Source: Gammaproteobacteria bacterium
Lineage (GTDB): Bacteria; Pseudomonadota; Gammaproteobacteria; Chromatiales; Chromatiaceae
NCBI GenBank assembly: GCA_020445415.1
Contig: JAGRGP010000111.1
Coordinates: forward strand, 1 to 32,952
DNA: 32,952 bases
Direction: 5' to 3'
Shown in pieces: positions 1 through 7,574 of this stretch. Position numbers and translations under genes: made by a program. Within the stretch, counting starts at the first letter, position 1. Every line of letters begins with the position of its first letter. Below the pieces are notes generated by a model. The model did not search any database, was not told where the DNA came from, and saw only the letters and a program-made list of their open reading frames with translations.

Positions 1-2
1 TT

Positions 3-971
3 CATGTCGAGGCGATGCCGTGGGTGAACGGCAAGCAGCGCATGACCCGAGCACTGATGGTTACGTTGGCGATCTGGACGCGAGTATTGCCTTGGAAGCA
101 GGTTGCTCAGCTGTTTCGCTGCGCCTGGGGGACGGTGGCCACTGCGGTCGAGGAGGCCGTCGCCTACGGACTTGCGAACCGCGACCTCGATGGGTTGACC
201 CATATCGGGATCGATGAGATCTCCAGAAAGCGCGGCCACGTCTACGTCACCAATGTCTATGACCTCAGAAGCAAACGTCTGGTGTGGAGCGGCGAGGAAC
301 GTTCCAAAGAGACGCTCGAAGCGTTCTTCAAGTTCCTGGGACCGGAGAAAACTGCTGCGCTTGACGGTATCTGTTGTGACATGTGGCAGCCCTACATTGA
401 TGTCATCAAGGAACAAGCGCCCCAGGCCGTGCTGGTCTTCGACAAGTTCCACATCGTGCGTCATCTGATGGAGGCTGTCGATCAGGTTCGACGTGACGAA
501 GTGCGAGAGAAGGGGGCGGCGCACAAGGCCCTGATGTACAAGACGAGATTCATCTGGCTGAAGAACCCCTGGAACCTCACCGAGGGCCAAGCTTTTCGTC
601 TTGGTGAACTCGAACAGCTCAATCTCAAGATCAACCGCGCCTATCTGCTCAAAGAGTTGTTCCGTCATTTCTGGGACTACACCTACGCTGGCTGGGCCAG
701 GCGGTACCTCAAGCGATGGTTTTGGTGGGCCACCCACTCTCGGCTCGAACCTATGCGTGATTTTGCCTGGATGGTGCGTCGTCACGAAGAGGACATCCTC
801 AATTACTTCCGCATGCCGATCGATAACGGCACTGTCGAAGGATTGAACAACAAGGCCAAGCTCGTCATCCACAAAGCTTATGGATTCCGAACTGCAAAGA
901 ACTACATCCGTAATCTTTATCACTGTCTCGGCGACCTTCCTCTACCCCAGACTGTGCATACATTTGTGTGA
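3..971 (+). CDS. ISL3-family transposase, N-terminus cut by window edge
   Basis: This is a DDE transposase that catalyses movement of its own insertion sequence. The frame is open to the left edge, and the first visible codons (HVEA before MPWVNGKQRMT) fit the middle of the family, so the methionine at 15 is not the real start. The N-terminal zinc-finger region of roughly 100 residues is missing. Counting from that methionine, the acidic residues sit at D67 (GIDEIS), D122 (CDMWQPY) and E275 (NGTVEGLNNK). A long helical insertion separates the last two, which is typical of ISL3. The gene shows no frameshift in the visible part, so the element may still be active. The stop codon lies in the presumed right terminal repeat. 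Confidence 0.9.
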   Translation, partial: HVEAMPWVNGKQRMTRALMVTLAIWTRVLPWKQVAQLFRCAWGTVATAVEEAVAYGLANRDLDGLTHIGIDEISRKRGHVYVTNVYDLRSKRLVWSGEERSKETLEAFFKFLGPEKTAALDGICCDMWQPYIDVIKEQAPQAVLVFDKFHIVRHLMEAVDQVRRDEVREKGAAHKALMYKTRFIWLKNPWNLTEGQAFRLGELEQLNLKINRAYLLKELFRHFWDYTYAGWARRYLKRWFWWATHSRLEPMRDFAWMVRRHEEDILNYFRMPIDNGTVEGLNNKAKLVIHKAYGFRTAKNYIRNLYHCLGDLPLPQTVHTFV

Positions 972-978
972 GGAACCC
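955..978 (+). repeat. Putative right terminal inverted repeat of the ISL3 element
   Basis: The sequence TGCATACATTTGTGTGAGG followed by AACCC covers the transposase stop codon and directly precedes glycosyltransferase coding sequence. Its mate would be at the left end, outside the window, so the assignment rests on position and general family likeness. Confidence 0.5.
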
Positions 979-1297
979 AAAATGGAACTATTGGAAGCTT
1001 TGGAACTTTGCATTAGAAGGAATTACATCTTTTACAATAGCTCCGCTAAAAGTTGCCAGTTATTTGGGGCTTGGCGTGGCAATGGTTTCTTTTATCTACG
1101 CAATTTGGATAATTTACAAAACAATCCGCTTCGGAGACCCTGTAGCAGGCTACCCATCGTTGATGGTCGTTGTGTTATTTCTCGGCGGAGTTCAGTTAAC
1201 AACTCTCGGCGTAATAGGTGAATACGTAGGGCGAATGTTCAACGAAACAAAGAACAGGCCCCTCTATTTCGTAGAGAATTACTGGCCACCGAGATAG
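979..1297 (+). pseudogene. C-terminal remnant of a membrane GT2 glycosyltransferase (GtrB/DPM1-like)
   Basis: The surviving reading frame encodes about 105 residues, from NYWKLWNFALEGITSF to the natural end NRPLYFVENYWPPR. This is the C-terminal end of polyprenyl-phosphate glycosyltransferases. Two membrane helices are visible (around VASYLGLGVAMVSFIYAIWI and LMVVVLFLGGVQLTTLGVIG), joined by FGDPVAGYPS and followed by the conserved IGEYVGR. The catalytic N-terminal domain of roughly 200 residues is absent. The break coincides with the end of the ISL3 element, so insertion is the simplest cause. The other half may lie left of the element. A GTG at 968 could in principle restart translation, but the product would have no catalytic domain. 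Confidence 0.85.
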
Positions 1298-1322
1298 AAA
1301 ACAGAGCTAGATATATTATATT

Positions 1323-2093
1323 TCATGACGATAAGGATTTGGAATTTGACACACGGCTTAGGAAATAGTTAGCAATTCGGCATTTCACATAACGAGTAAG
1401 CTGAAGATGCTGGTGCATTTTGCTTGAGACTACCTCTACCGCGGCATGAGAGATCTGCTCTCTTTGTAACTTGCTAAGAAGAAAAAATGCTCGTGGAAAC
1501 GGTAGCCCAGACATGCTCGCGGATAAGGTCTTAAATAAATTAAATGAAGCATAGAGCTCAGCATGTAGAATCAATTCACTCAAGCCTAGCGGTTCAATGC
1601 AGATCGAGTCGATATCCGCGAGGATAAGGCTATCATCAAAACTAACTAAATTTTCCCGTAAGTCCCCCTTAAAGCCAAGTGCGACCGGAAAATCATCACT
1701 CAGCAACTTATTTAGTTTGGGTGTCAAGATTACCGAGTCGTGAATGGTTCGAAGAAAACCTCGATTATCAACAATCTCATAACATCGGTCGAAAAAAGAA
1801 TCTGCCCGTATGGCCGTAAGCAGCGTCAATCGTTTTGCGGACTGTAGGTTAGGCAGGTACTCCATCTCGACTTGGTGTCTATTAAGGTCGATACTTATAG
1901 GTCGAGGAGAAACAAGAATGTCTTTAAAGGCATCGTAAAAGAAATCGAGTGCTCGGTAAATATAGCGAGTATTCTCGAGTAGATTAGGCTCAGGGTGACC
2001 ACTGTATCGTTTGACGATACGTGGCTCACGGTCAGGGTTCTGAATCAGTTCGACACATTTATAGTCGTTCTGCTTTAGTGTATCGATTGGCAT
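1323..2093 (-). CDS. Kinase-like protein with degenerate phosphotransferase motifs
   Basis: The 256-residue protein is not a family I can name with certainty. It shows a pattern reminiscent of small protein-kinase-like phosphotransferases: an early lysine in VKRY (K28), a hinge-like MEYLPN (77-82), a catalytic-loop-like GFKGDLRENLV (140-150, D144 and N148 spaced as in HGDxxxxN), and LADIDSI (158-164) where the metal-binding aspartate would be. The usual glycine-rich loop is not evident and the loop histidine is replaced by lysine, so activity is doubtful. It lies 86 bp downstream of the ATP-grasp/phosphatase fusion on the same strand and is probably co-transcribed with it. Base composition looks more AT-rich than the right half of the window, which could mean acquisition by transfer. 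Confidence 0.5.
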   Translation of the reverse strand: MPIDTLKQNDYKCVELIQNPDREPRIVKRYSGHPEPNLLENTRYIYRALDFFYDAFKDILVSPRPISIDLNRHQVEMEYLPNLQSAKRLTLLTAIRADSFFDRCYEIVDNRGFLRTIHDSVILTPKLNKLLSDDFPVALGFKGDLRENLVSFDDSLILADIDSICIEPLGLSELILHAELYASFNLFKTLSASMSGLPFPRAFFLLSKLQREQISHAAVEVVSSKMHQHLQLTRYVKCRIANYFLSRVSNSKSLSS

Positions 2094-2179
2094 AGTGATT
2101 CATTATTTTGATTGAAAACTTTCGGTCAAGATGGCAAATAAACAGAAATAATAAACAGTCTAAACCATTTCACGGTAAC

Positions 2180-3904
2180 TTAACGGCACTTCAACGTGCG
2201 GATTGCGTTAGTAATCCTTTCATACGCATCCCGAAAGTCTTGCTCGTCTTTTCCATATGGATCTTCGATTTCCAAAGGGCCGGTATCGAGTAAAAATCCT
2301 ATGGAGAAAAGTCTTGATTTGGTTTCAGGAAAACGCTCCAGAATCATTTTTCTGTTTTTTTCATCGAATACCAATATCACATCGCTACCATCCAGCAGCG
2401 TCTTGTCAAGCATACTGGAGCGATGGTGGCTTAGGTCGATGCCGAATTCCGATGCGACCCTTACAGCAACGGGTGGTGAGGGACGGTCAACCTGAGCGTG
2501 AAATCCTGATGAGCGAATGTCAAGTGATTCTCCGCAAATCTTCTTTACCTGCAGTTCGGCAAAAGGACTTCGGCAGATATTCCCATAGCAGACCATTAGG
2601 AGAGACCGAGCTTGACTGATTCGATTTCGAATCTTCCAAGATACAAAACGTCTTACCGGAAGTAATCTATAAAAACGTGATCTTATGGTGTCACTAAGTT
2701 TGTTACCGAAAATACTGACAACATCTTTAAATTCATTGATTCCGGGACGGGGGTCATCCAAGGCAAAACTGTCTATGTGCTCCCTAAACAATAATAAATT
2801 AAAAAATTCGCCAGCAACTTTATGTAGTGGAGTGGTTGCATGGGAGTGTCTATTCCGAAGTCTAGCCTTTAGGTTGTCACTAAACCAGTAAATATCGCGC
2901 TGGAGATTCCGGCTGAATACCGGGACTTTATACTGTTGCGGAAATACCCGCCTCCCCTCGACCAACATCTGATAAAGATAGAGTGGAAAGTCGACACCAG
3001 CACTAACCGCTAGGGGGAGGGATCCCCAGAAACGCGCATTTATTTCAATAAATACCCACTTTCCGCTGACCGGATTGATCTTGAACTCTATCATTGCAAC
3101 CCCGGTATAATTCAGAGCTTGTATCAATTTTTTTGCAGCCAACAATAGATCGGGGTCGAGTGCCGCGCTTTTTCGGTAGGAACTGGCGCCTCCATCTATG
3201 GGTTCATGAACACGAAGATGCTGAAAGGCGGTCAGCACTTCGCCGTCCAGGGCTAAGACCTCCACTCCCGCCCCGATCCCAGAGAAATATTCCTGGACCA
3301 GTGCACTACCCCAGGATCGATGGTTTTCGACGAATGCCTCCATTTCCGGGACAGAGTGGAGGTGAATGACTTCGCGGCGCTGGGTAAGATTGTCCTTTGC
3401 AAACGACGAGGGTGGTTTGGCTACAATGGGAAAGGAAATCCCGTCCGGTAGGTGCGGCGTACTCACTTGCAGATCGATTTCAAACTGCCGGGGTACGTTG
3501 ATGGACAGGTCTTCGGCAAGCCTGGAGCTGGCTATCTTGTCCATCGATAGCTCAAACGCCCGTGATTCCAATGCATAAACAGCACAATGTTGTGCCAGCG
3601 TGTCTCTGTGAATTTGTACTGGGATTACCGACTCGTCATGAGTCGGTATGACTAACCTAAAACGGTGTTTGCTTATTAATTCCAACAGGCTCTGTAGCCA
3701 GCGATCCGGGTCCTCTGAATAGTCCGGAATCTGATGAAAACGGGTCACGTAGCGAGAATCCAGCGCGTGATCATTTGCCGGGCACATACCGACATGCACC
3801 TGGATACCTGCCCTTCCCAGTGAACGGATCGTGGTGAGGAAGGCACGAATATCTCGCCCGAGCACAAGAACCGTGGGATTATCCCTGGGGGTAGCGACAG
3901 TCAT
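2180..3904 (-). CDS. ATP-grasp ligase fused to low-molecular-weight protein tyrosine phosphatase
   Basis: The 574-residue protein has two enzymatic parts. Residues 11-110 form a Rossmann-like preATP-grasp domain starting VLVLGRDIRAFLTTIRSLG. Residues about 120-320 are an ATP-grasp domain, with the nucleotide-binding lysine in FPIVAKP (K163) and metal-binding residues in EINARFWGS (E287, N289). After a linker rich in basic residues, residues about 434-570 are a complete low-molecular-weight phosphatase: the P-loop VCYGNICRSP (nucleophile C439, R445) and the general-acid loop EDPYG (D548). ATP-grasp enzymes join a carboxylate to an amine or thiol. The phosphatase family often resets tyrosine kinases that control capsule export. 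Substrates are not predictable here. The single ATG start at 3904 lacks a clear ribosome-binding site. Confidence 0.85.
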   Translation of the reverse strand: MTVATPRDNPTVLVLGRDIRAFLTTIRSLGRAGIQVHVGMCPANDHALDSRYVTRFHQIPDYSEDPDRWLQSLLELISKHRFRLVIPTHDESVIPVQIHRDTLAQHCAVYALESRAFELSMDKIASSRLAEDLSINVPRQFEIDLQVSTPHLPDGISFPIVAKPPSSFAKDNLTQRREVIHLHSVPEMEAFVENHRSWGSALVQEYFSGIGAGVEVLALDGEVLTAFQHLRVHEPIDGGASSYRKSAALDPDLLLAAKKLIQALNYTGVAMIEFKINPVSGKWVFIEINARFWGSLPLAVSAGVDFPLYLYQMLVEGRRVFPQQYKVPVFSRNLQRDIYWFSDNLKARLRNRHSHATTPLHKVAGEFFNLLLFREHIDSFALDDPRPGINEFKDVVSIFGNKLSDTIRSRFYRLLPVRRFVSWKIRNRISQARSLLMVCYGNICRSPFAELQVKKICGESLDIRSSGFHAQVDRPSPPVAVRVASEFGIDLSHHRSSMLDKTLLDGSDVILVFDEKNRKMILERFPETKSRLFSIGFLLDTGPLEIEDPYGKDEQDFRDAYERITNAIRTLKCR

Positions 3905-4315
3905 TAAAAAACCAGATTATCCGCTACCAGGAAATACAGACAAATTCTAGGGCGTCGAGCATGGCTGTCATGGGACCTAGTTTGGATATTCGGGCTTTTT
4001 TTATCAGCCATAGACTGTTGACAGTCTACTTTGTTCATCATCTTTACTTAAATATTAGAAGCTTCAGTTTGGGGTAGAACCGATCGCTAACGAGATATGG
4101 CACCTAGTTTAATTTATTTGGATGGCTACAGATAGGCGAAGATTTGACGACCCCTCCCTACCAGGGCATGTTGTTCCGTAAATTCCACTAAAATACTGAC
4201 CTTTTAAGATAGCTGGCGATCGGGTTAAGGGTGTATTGGGCGCAAATTCTCCGTATAGTATGGCCGAAATTTTCAGTATCAAAGGCGCGACCTTATCGTA
4301 CCGTATTCTTGTTCG
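3905..4315. other. Divergent intergenic region with palindrome and direct repeats
   Basis: This 411-bp AT-rich spacer lies between the divergent ATP-grasp and glycosyltransferase genes. I see no gene in it. It contains a near-perfect inverted repeat at 4011-4028, wider inverted arms ATGGCTG (3961-3967) and CAGCCAT (4005-4011), and a 9-bp direct repeat ACCTAGTTT (3975-3983 and 4102-4110). It should hold the promoters of both flanking transcription units, but no convincing complete sigma-70 promoter could be assigned. Confidence 0.6.
4011..4028. promoter_or_regulatory. Inverted repeat, possible operator, containing TTGACA
   Basis: The arms TAGACTGT and ACAGTCTA (8 bp each, perfect) flank a 2-bp centre. 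The right part contains a perfect -35-like hexamer TTGACA at 4018-4023, but the matching -10 region about 17 bp on is poor. The layout is what an operator overlapping a promoter would look like; no regulator is identified. Confidence 0.4.
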
Positions 4316-5659
4316 ATGAAACGAGTTCTAATTCTTGCTTACTACTTTCCACCTATAGCCGCTAGTGGTTCTATGCGCCCTGTCGGGTTTTGTAACCATC
4401 TGATGGAAAATGGATATTATCCTCATGTACTGACGACTGACTGGCGTGATGCGCATCCTCCCGTCGCCATCGATCCGTCATTGGAAAATCTGATCCCGGA
4501 TGGAGTCCGGATTGACAGATTGTCACATGTCAACTTGTTGAAGGAGCTGCTGGAACTGAGAAGCCGTTTTCGTTCCAAGGTCCATGGTGGTGGTCATGGA
4601 GACAGCCCGGAAGTCCCAGTGGACGCTACACCGCCATCGCCGATAAAAAGACTGAAGCGCGACATGATGAACCGTTTATTCCTGTTTCCCGATCATCAGA
4701 AACCGTGGATTCATGCGGTAAATCGCCATGTCAAGGGACTGGGAAGGCAAGAACGGCCCGATTTGGTTTTTGCTACCGGAAATCCCTGGTCGGCCCTGAT
4801 AGCCGGACAGCAAGTGGCACGCTACCTCAGTGTTCCGTTTGTCGCTGATTTCCGCGATCCATGGAGCCAAAATCCCAAACCTCCGCTTTCCGATTCGTTG
4901 GGAAGAAAAGCAGTAGTATGGGAACGGAAGATCCTGAAAGATGCTGACTGTGTGGTAGCCAACACCCGTGAATTGGCTGATGCCTTTGCTCAGGAGGTAC
5001 CAGAATCGTCCAATAAAATTGTTACCATAACCAATGGGTACCATGACGGAATATTTCCGGATGGCAGAATTGCTGAGCAATCCCGCGTAGCCGACGCAAA
5101 GATCGAGTTGAGTCATTTCGGTTCTGTCTACGAGTTGAGAAGTCCGATAAAATTGTTACAGGCTATCCAGCAGTTATGGAAAGCGGGTGTAGTTACTAAG
5201 GAGGATATACGGGTACGTTTTATTGGCGCGTGGATTGTCGAGGATGTGGCGTGCAATCGGCTTGCGGCTGAGCTCGAAACGGCTGGACTGATAACTCGTG
5301 AGCCACCGGTGGCTCATGACGCCTATCTGAATCGGTTGGCGGCTGCTCAAAACCTCTTGATTCTGCAACAGGCGTTTCCACTGCAGATTCCCGGTAAAAT
5401 CTACGAGTACATCGCATCGGGCCGCCCCATGATCATTGTTGGAGGAGAAGGGGCAACCGCCAATCTAGTGGCCCGGCATCGGCTTGGACTCACCTTTCCA
5501 AATTCGATAGACCAGCTTGCGGAAGGATTAAGGGATTTGGTTGAGGGCAAAATCACGGTCTCCTGTCCCGGCAACGATGAGATACACCGATTCAGTTATG
5601 GGGAGTTAACAAGGCAACTTGCCGGAGTATTCGATCACTTGCTGCTGGAGAAAACGTAG
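4316..5659 (+). CDS. Family 4 (GT-B) glycosyltransferase
   Basis: The 447-residue cytoplasmic protein should transfer a sugar from a nucleotide donor during assembly of the exopolysaccharide repeat. The N-terminal Rossmann half begins RVLILAYYFPP and carries the acceptor-side motif VADFRDPWS around residues 177-185. The C-terminal half carries the donor-site pattern QIPGKIYEYIASGRP, with the family glutamate, near residues 358-372. No signal peptide is present. It is a paralogue of the protein at 9798-11102, sharing the FRDP and QIPxKxYEY signatures. It is first in a tight plus-strand set: the next gene begins about 12 bp after its stop. No clear Shine-Dalgarno sequence precedes the ATG. Donor and acceptor cannot be predicted. 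Confidence 0.9.
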   Translation: MKRVLILAYYFPPIAASGSMRPVGFCNHLMENGYYPHVLTTDWRDAHPPVAIDPSLENLIPDGVRIDRLSHVNLLKELLELRSRFRSKVHGGGHGDSPEVPVDATPPSPIKRLKRDMMNRLFLFPDHQKPWIHAVNRHVKGLGRQERPDLVFATGNPWSALIAGQQVARYLSVPFVADFRDPWSQNPKPPLSDSLGRKAVVWERKILKDADCVVANTRELADAFAQEVPESSNKIVTITNGYHDGIFPDGRIAEQSRVADAKIELSHFGSVYELRSPIKLLQAIQQLWKAGVVTKEDIRVRFIGAWIVEDVACNRLAAELETAGLITREPPVAHDAYLNRLAAAQNLLILQQAFPLQIPGKIYEYIASGRPMIIVGGEGATANLVARHRLGLTFPNSIDQLAEGLRDLVEGKITVSCPGNDEIHRFSYGELTRQLAGVFDHLLLEKT

Positions 5660-5671
5660 GACAAAATCGTG

Positions 5672-6481
5672 ATGACTAAGTTATTTATCAACCTCCGGGC
5701 AGCAGCCCAAGGTTTGTTTTTCTTGCTGGTATTATTCGCCAGTAGTCCTGTACCGGCTGAACTCTTTGGCGAAGATTTTGCGGATGGTATATTGGATGAT
5801 ACGCGCTGGCAATTGGATCGGAAAAAAGGATGCGCCATGGAGGTCGTGAATGAGCGGTTCCGTACGACGCCAGCTTCGCTGAAAATTCACGCGAATCCCG
5901 GTACCCGTTGCGAGATTTTGCCCAGGATCTACGAGACCCTGTGGGCCAAGCAGTTTCGTGAGCCGTACGGGGAGATCCGATGGTATGGCTTCAGTGTTTA
6001 CTTGCCGGAGGGATCACCGTTTACTGACGAGAAAAATGAAGTGGTTGCCCAGTGGCACTCGTCTCGTGATTTTTTTCTTGGAGAGGATGGTGGACGCGGG
6101 CCCCCACTGGCTTTGCGTATCGTGGATGGTAGATGGCGCATTACCTATGGGTGGGATAAAGATTTCGTCAGCACCCCGGGTCCTAAAGCAATCTGGCCAC
6201 TTTGGTCGGGTGTTGTAGAGACCGGTCGCTGGATCGATTGGCTATTTCGCGTGCGTTGGTCTTACGAGGATGATGGCATGATCGAAATCTGGAAAGACGG
6301 CGTCAAGATAGTCAGCCACAATGGCCCCAATGCCTACAATGATATTCGAGGAAACTACATTAAACTGGGATCCTATCACCCGCGTGTGGAGAGAGTACTG
6401 TATCTCGATGCGATTAGGATAGGCGATAACACTGAAACCCTGGAGACGATGGCATTAAAACCCGGGAGCAATAGGAACTGA
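5672..6481 (+). CDS. Secreted polysaccharide lyase-like protein (heparin lyase I-like fold)
   Basis: The 269-residue protein starts with a signal peptide (hydrophobic stretch GLFFLLVLFASSPVPA, likely cleavage after it), so it is exported. The mature part resembles the concanavalin-type jelly-roll polysaccharide lyases (PF14099-like). It opens with LFGEDFADG, has the substrate-cleft motif NEVVAQWHSS in the centre and ends with NYIKLGSYHP and LYLDAIRIGD. A lyase at this place in a polymer locus could trim the polymer or clear periplasmic polymer that fails export. The ATG at 5672 is chosen; an in-frame GTG directly before it (5669) is equally well placed after the AGGA at 5658-5661. It follows the glycosyltransferase by 12 bp and precedes the carrier protein by 30 bp. 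Confidence 0.75.
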   Translation: MTKLFINLRAAAQGLFFLLVLFASSPVPAELFGEDFADGILDDTRWQLDRKKGCAMEVVNERFRTTPASLKIHANPGTRCEILPRIYETLWAKQFREPYGEIRWYGFSVYLPEGSPFTDEKNEVVAQWHSSRDFFLGEDGGRGPPLALRIVDGRWRITYGWDKDFVSTPGPKAIWPLWSGVVETGRWIDWLFRVRWSYEDDGMIEIWKDGVKIVSHNGPNAYNDIRGNYIKLGSYHPRVERVLYLDAIRIGDNTETLETMALKPGSNRN

Positions 6482-6511
6482 TGGAAATCGGAAGGGAACC
6501 GATAGCCGATC

Positions 6512-6766
6512 ATGGATATTGAAAACGAAATTATTTCCATTCTAGGGGTCGTCCTACAACTTGACGGTAGGGCCGCCGAACTCACTGGCGAGAGTGGTTT
6601 GCTTGGTGTGTTGCCTGAGTTTGATTCGATGTCCGTCATTGCGTTACTTGGTGCTTTGGAGAATCACTTTGAGATTGCCTTCCAGGACGATGAGCTAAGT
6701 AGCAGCCATTTCGAGACCGTTGCAACGTTGACCGATCTCGTGAGAAAAAAGCTGGGCCATGGGTAA
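6512..6766 (+). CDS. Acyl carrier protein, exosortase A locus type
   Basis: The 84-residue acidic protein has the size and helical pattern of an acyl carrier protein. Serine 39 in EFDSMS, at the start of the second helix, is the site for the 4'-phosphopantetheine arm. Carrier proteins of this kind occur directly before the two hydrolases of exosortase A loci, as here. The last codons overlap the start of the next gene by 8 bp, so the two are translationally coupled. The acyl-CoA ligase at 22137-23771 could load it and the phosphopantetheinyl transferase at 28184-28855 could activate it; both links are inference. The GAAGGGAA before the ATG is rather distant, so initiation may be weak. Confidence 0.88.
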   Translation: MDIENEIISILGVVLQLDGRAAELTGESGLLGVLPEFDSMSVIALLGALENHFEIAFQDDELSSSHFETVATLTDLVRKKLGHG

Positions 6767-7574
6767 CCATAGGATATCACCGCAGTTTCTTGATGGTCCC
6801 AACGGTAGGTTGTTTTCGATTCTTTATTCTCCAGGTCAGGAACCGAAGCAGGCCATGCCGTTGGTAGTTCATGTCCCGGCATTTGCCGAGGAGATGAATA
6901 AGTCCCGTCGCATGATCACCTTGCAGTCGCAGCGTCTCTTGCGTCTCGGGTACCGGGTTTTGTTGTTCGATTTGTTTGGAACGGGAGATAGTGAAGGTGA
7001 TTTTCGAAATGCCACTTGGAGTAAGTGGTGCGATGATCTGGAGTTTATCTACCACTGGGCAGAACGACAACAGCCATCCTGGATCTCGCTTTGGGCATTA
7101 CGATCAGGGGCGCTGCTGACGATGGAACTGCTGAAGACCCCCCGTCCAGGCATTCGGCACCTGCTGTTCTGGCAGCCAATTCCCAGCGGCGAACAGCAGC
7201 GCGTTCAGATCAACCGGCAGTCGTTGCTTGCCACGGGTAGCGGAATTCCTGCACATGCCGACAGTGATTCTATCCACGAGGTGGGGGGCTATGAGATCAG
7301 TGGAGAGCTATTGTGTCAACTCTCCGATGCAAGGCTGGTCCGGGAGCCGGGCGATATTCTCATCGATTGGCTCGAGATTACTACTTTAGCGGAAGACTCT
7401 CTGCCTCGGGAGTCCAATGATGCCCTGGAGGGGATTCAAAGGCTCGGCGGAACGGTAACGCGGCAATGTTTTCAGGGTAAACCGTTCTGGCATACACCGG
7501 AAGTCGCTGTCCTCCCGAATGTGCTAAAGGCGACGGAAGATTGTTATGCCAGACTCATGGGATCCAACATCTGA
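6759..7574 (+). CDS. Exosortase A system-associated hydrolase 2 (alpha/beta hydrolase fold)
   Basis: The 271-residue protein has an alpha/beta-hydrolase fold: strand and oxyanion region VVHVPAFAEEMN (36-47), then LFDLFGTGDSEGDF (69-82). The nucleophile elbow reads LWALRSGALL (111-120). In the usual G-x-S-x-G frame the nucleophile position is arginine 115, with serine only next to it, so a classical serine hydrolase mechanism is unlikely unless S116 substitutes. The family is known from exosortase type 1 polysaccharide loci (TIGR03101-like) and has no established reaction. The gene overlaps the carrier protein by 8 bp, and its stop overlaps the next start in TGATG. A role in handling the carrier-bound acyl group is inferred from position only. 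Confidence 0.85.
   Translation: MGNHRISPQFLDGPNGRLFSILYSPGQEPKQAMPLVVHVPAFAEEMNKSRRMITLQSQRLLRLGYRVLLFDLFGTGDSEGDFRNATWSKWCDDLEFIYHWAERQQPSWISLWALRSGALLTMELLKTPRPGIRHLLFWQPIPSGEQQRVQINRQSLLATGSGIPAHADSDSIHEVGGYEISGELLCQLSDARLVREPGDILIDWLEITTLAEDSLPRESNDALEGIQRLGGTVTRQCFQGKPFWHTPEVAVLPNVLKATEDCYARLMGSNI

Larger units (their letters stand above)
1..978 (+). mobile_element. ISL3-family insertion sequence, right-hand part
   Basis: The element is recognised from its transposase gene. The left end lies outside the window. The right end is placed near 978 because the transposase stop codon sits inside a stretch (955-978, ending in GAGGAACCC) that resembles the terminal inverted repeat of ISL3 elements, and glycosyltransferase coding sequence begins immediately afterwards. 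The left terminal repeat and the 8-bp target duplication typical of this family cannot be checked here. Confidence 0.8.

Noticed and set aside
968..1297. The glycosyltransferase stump as a functional small membrane protein starting at GTG 968
   Set aside because: The putative start lies inside the transposase gene and the insertion-sequence end. The product is simply the tail of a known enzyme family, so a remnant is the simpler reading.
4098..4112. A possible sigma-54 site starting with TGGCAC before the first glycosyltransferase
   Set aside because: The -24 part fits, but the required GC at -12 is missing at the correct distance.
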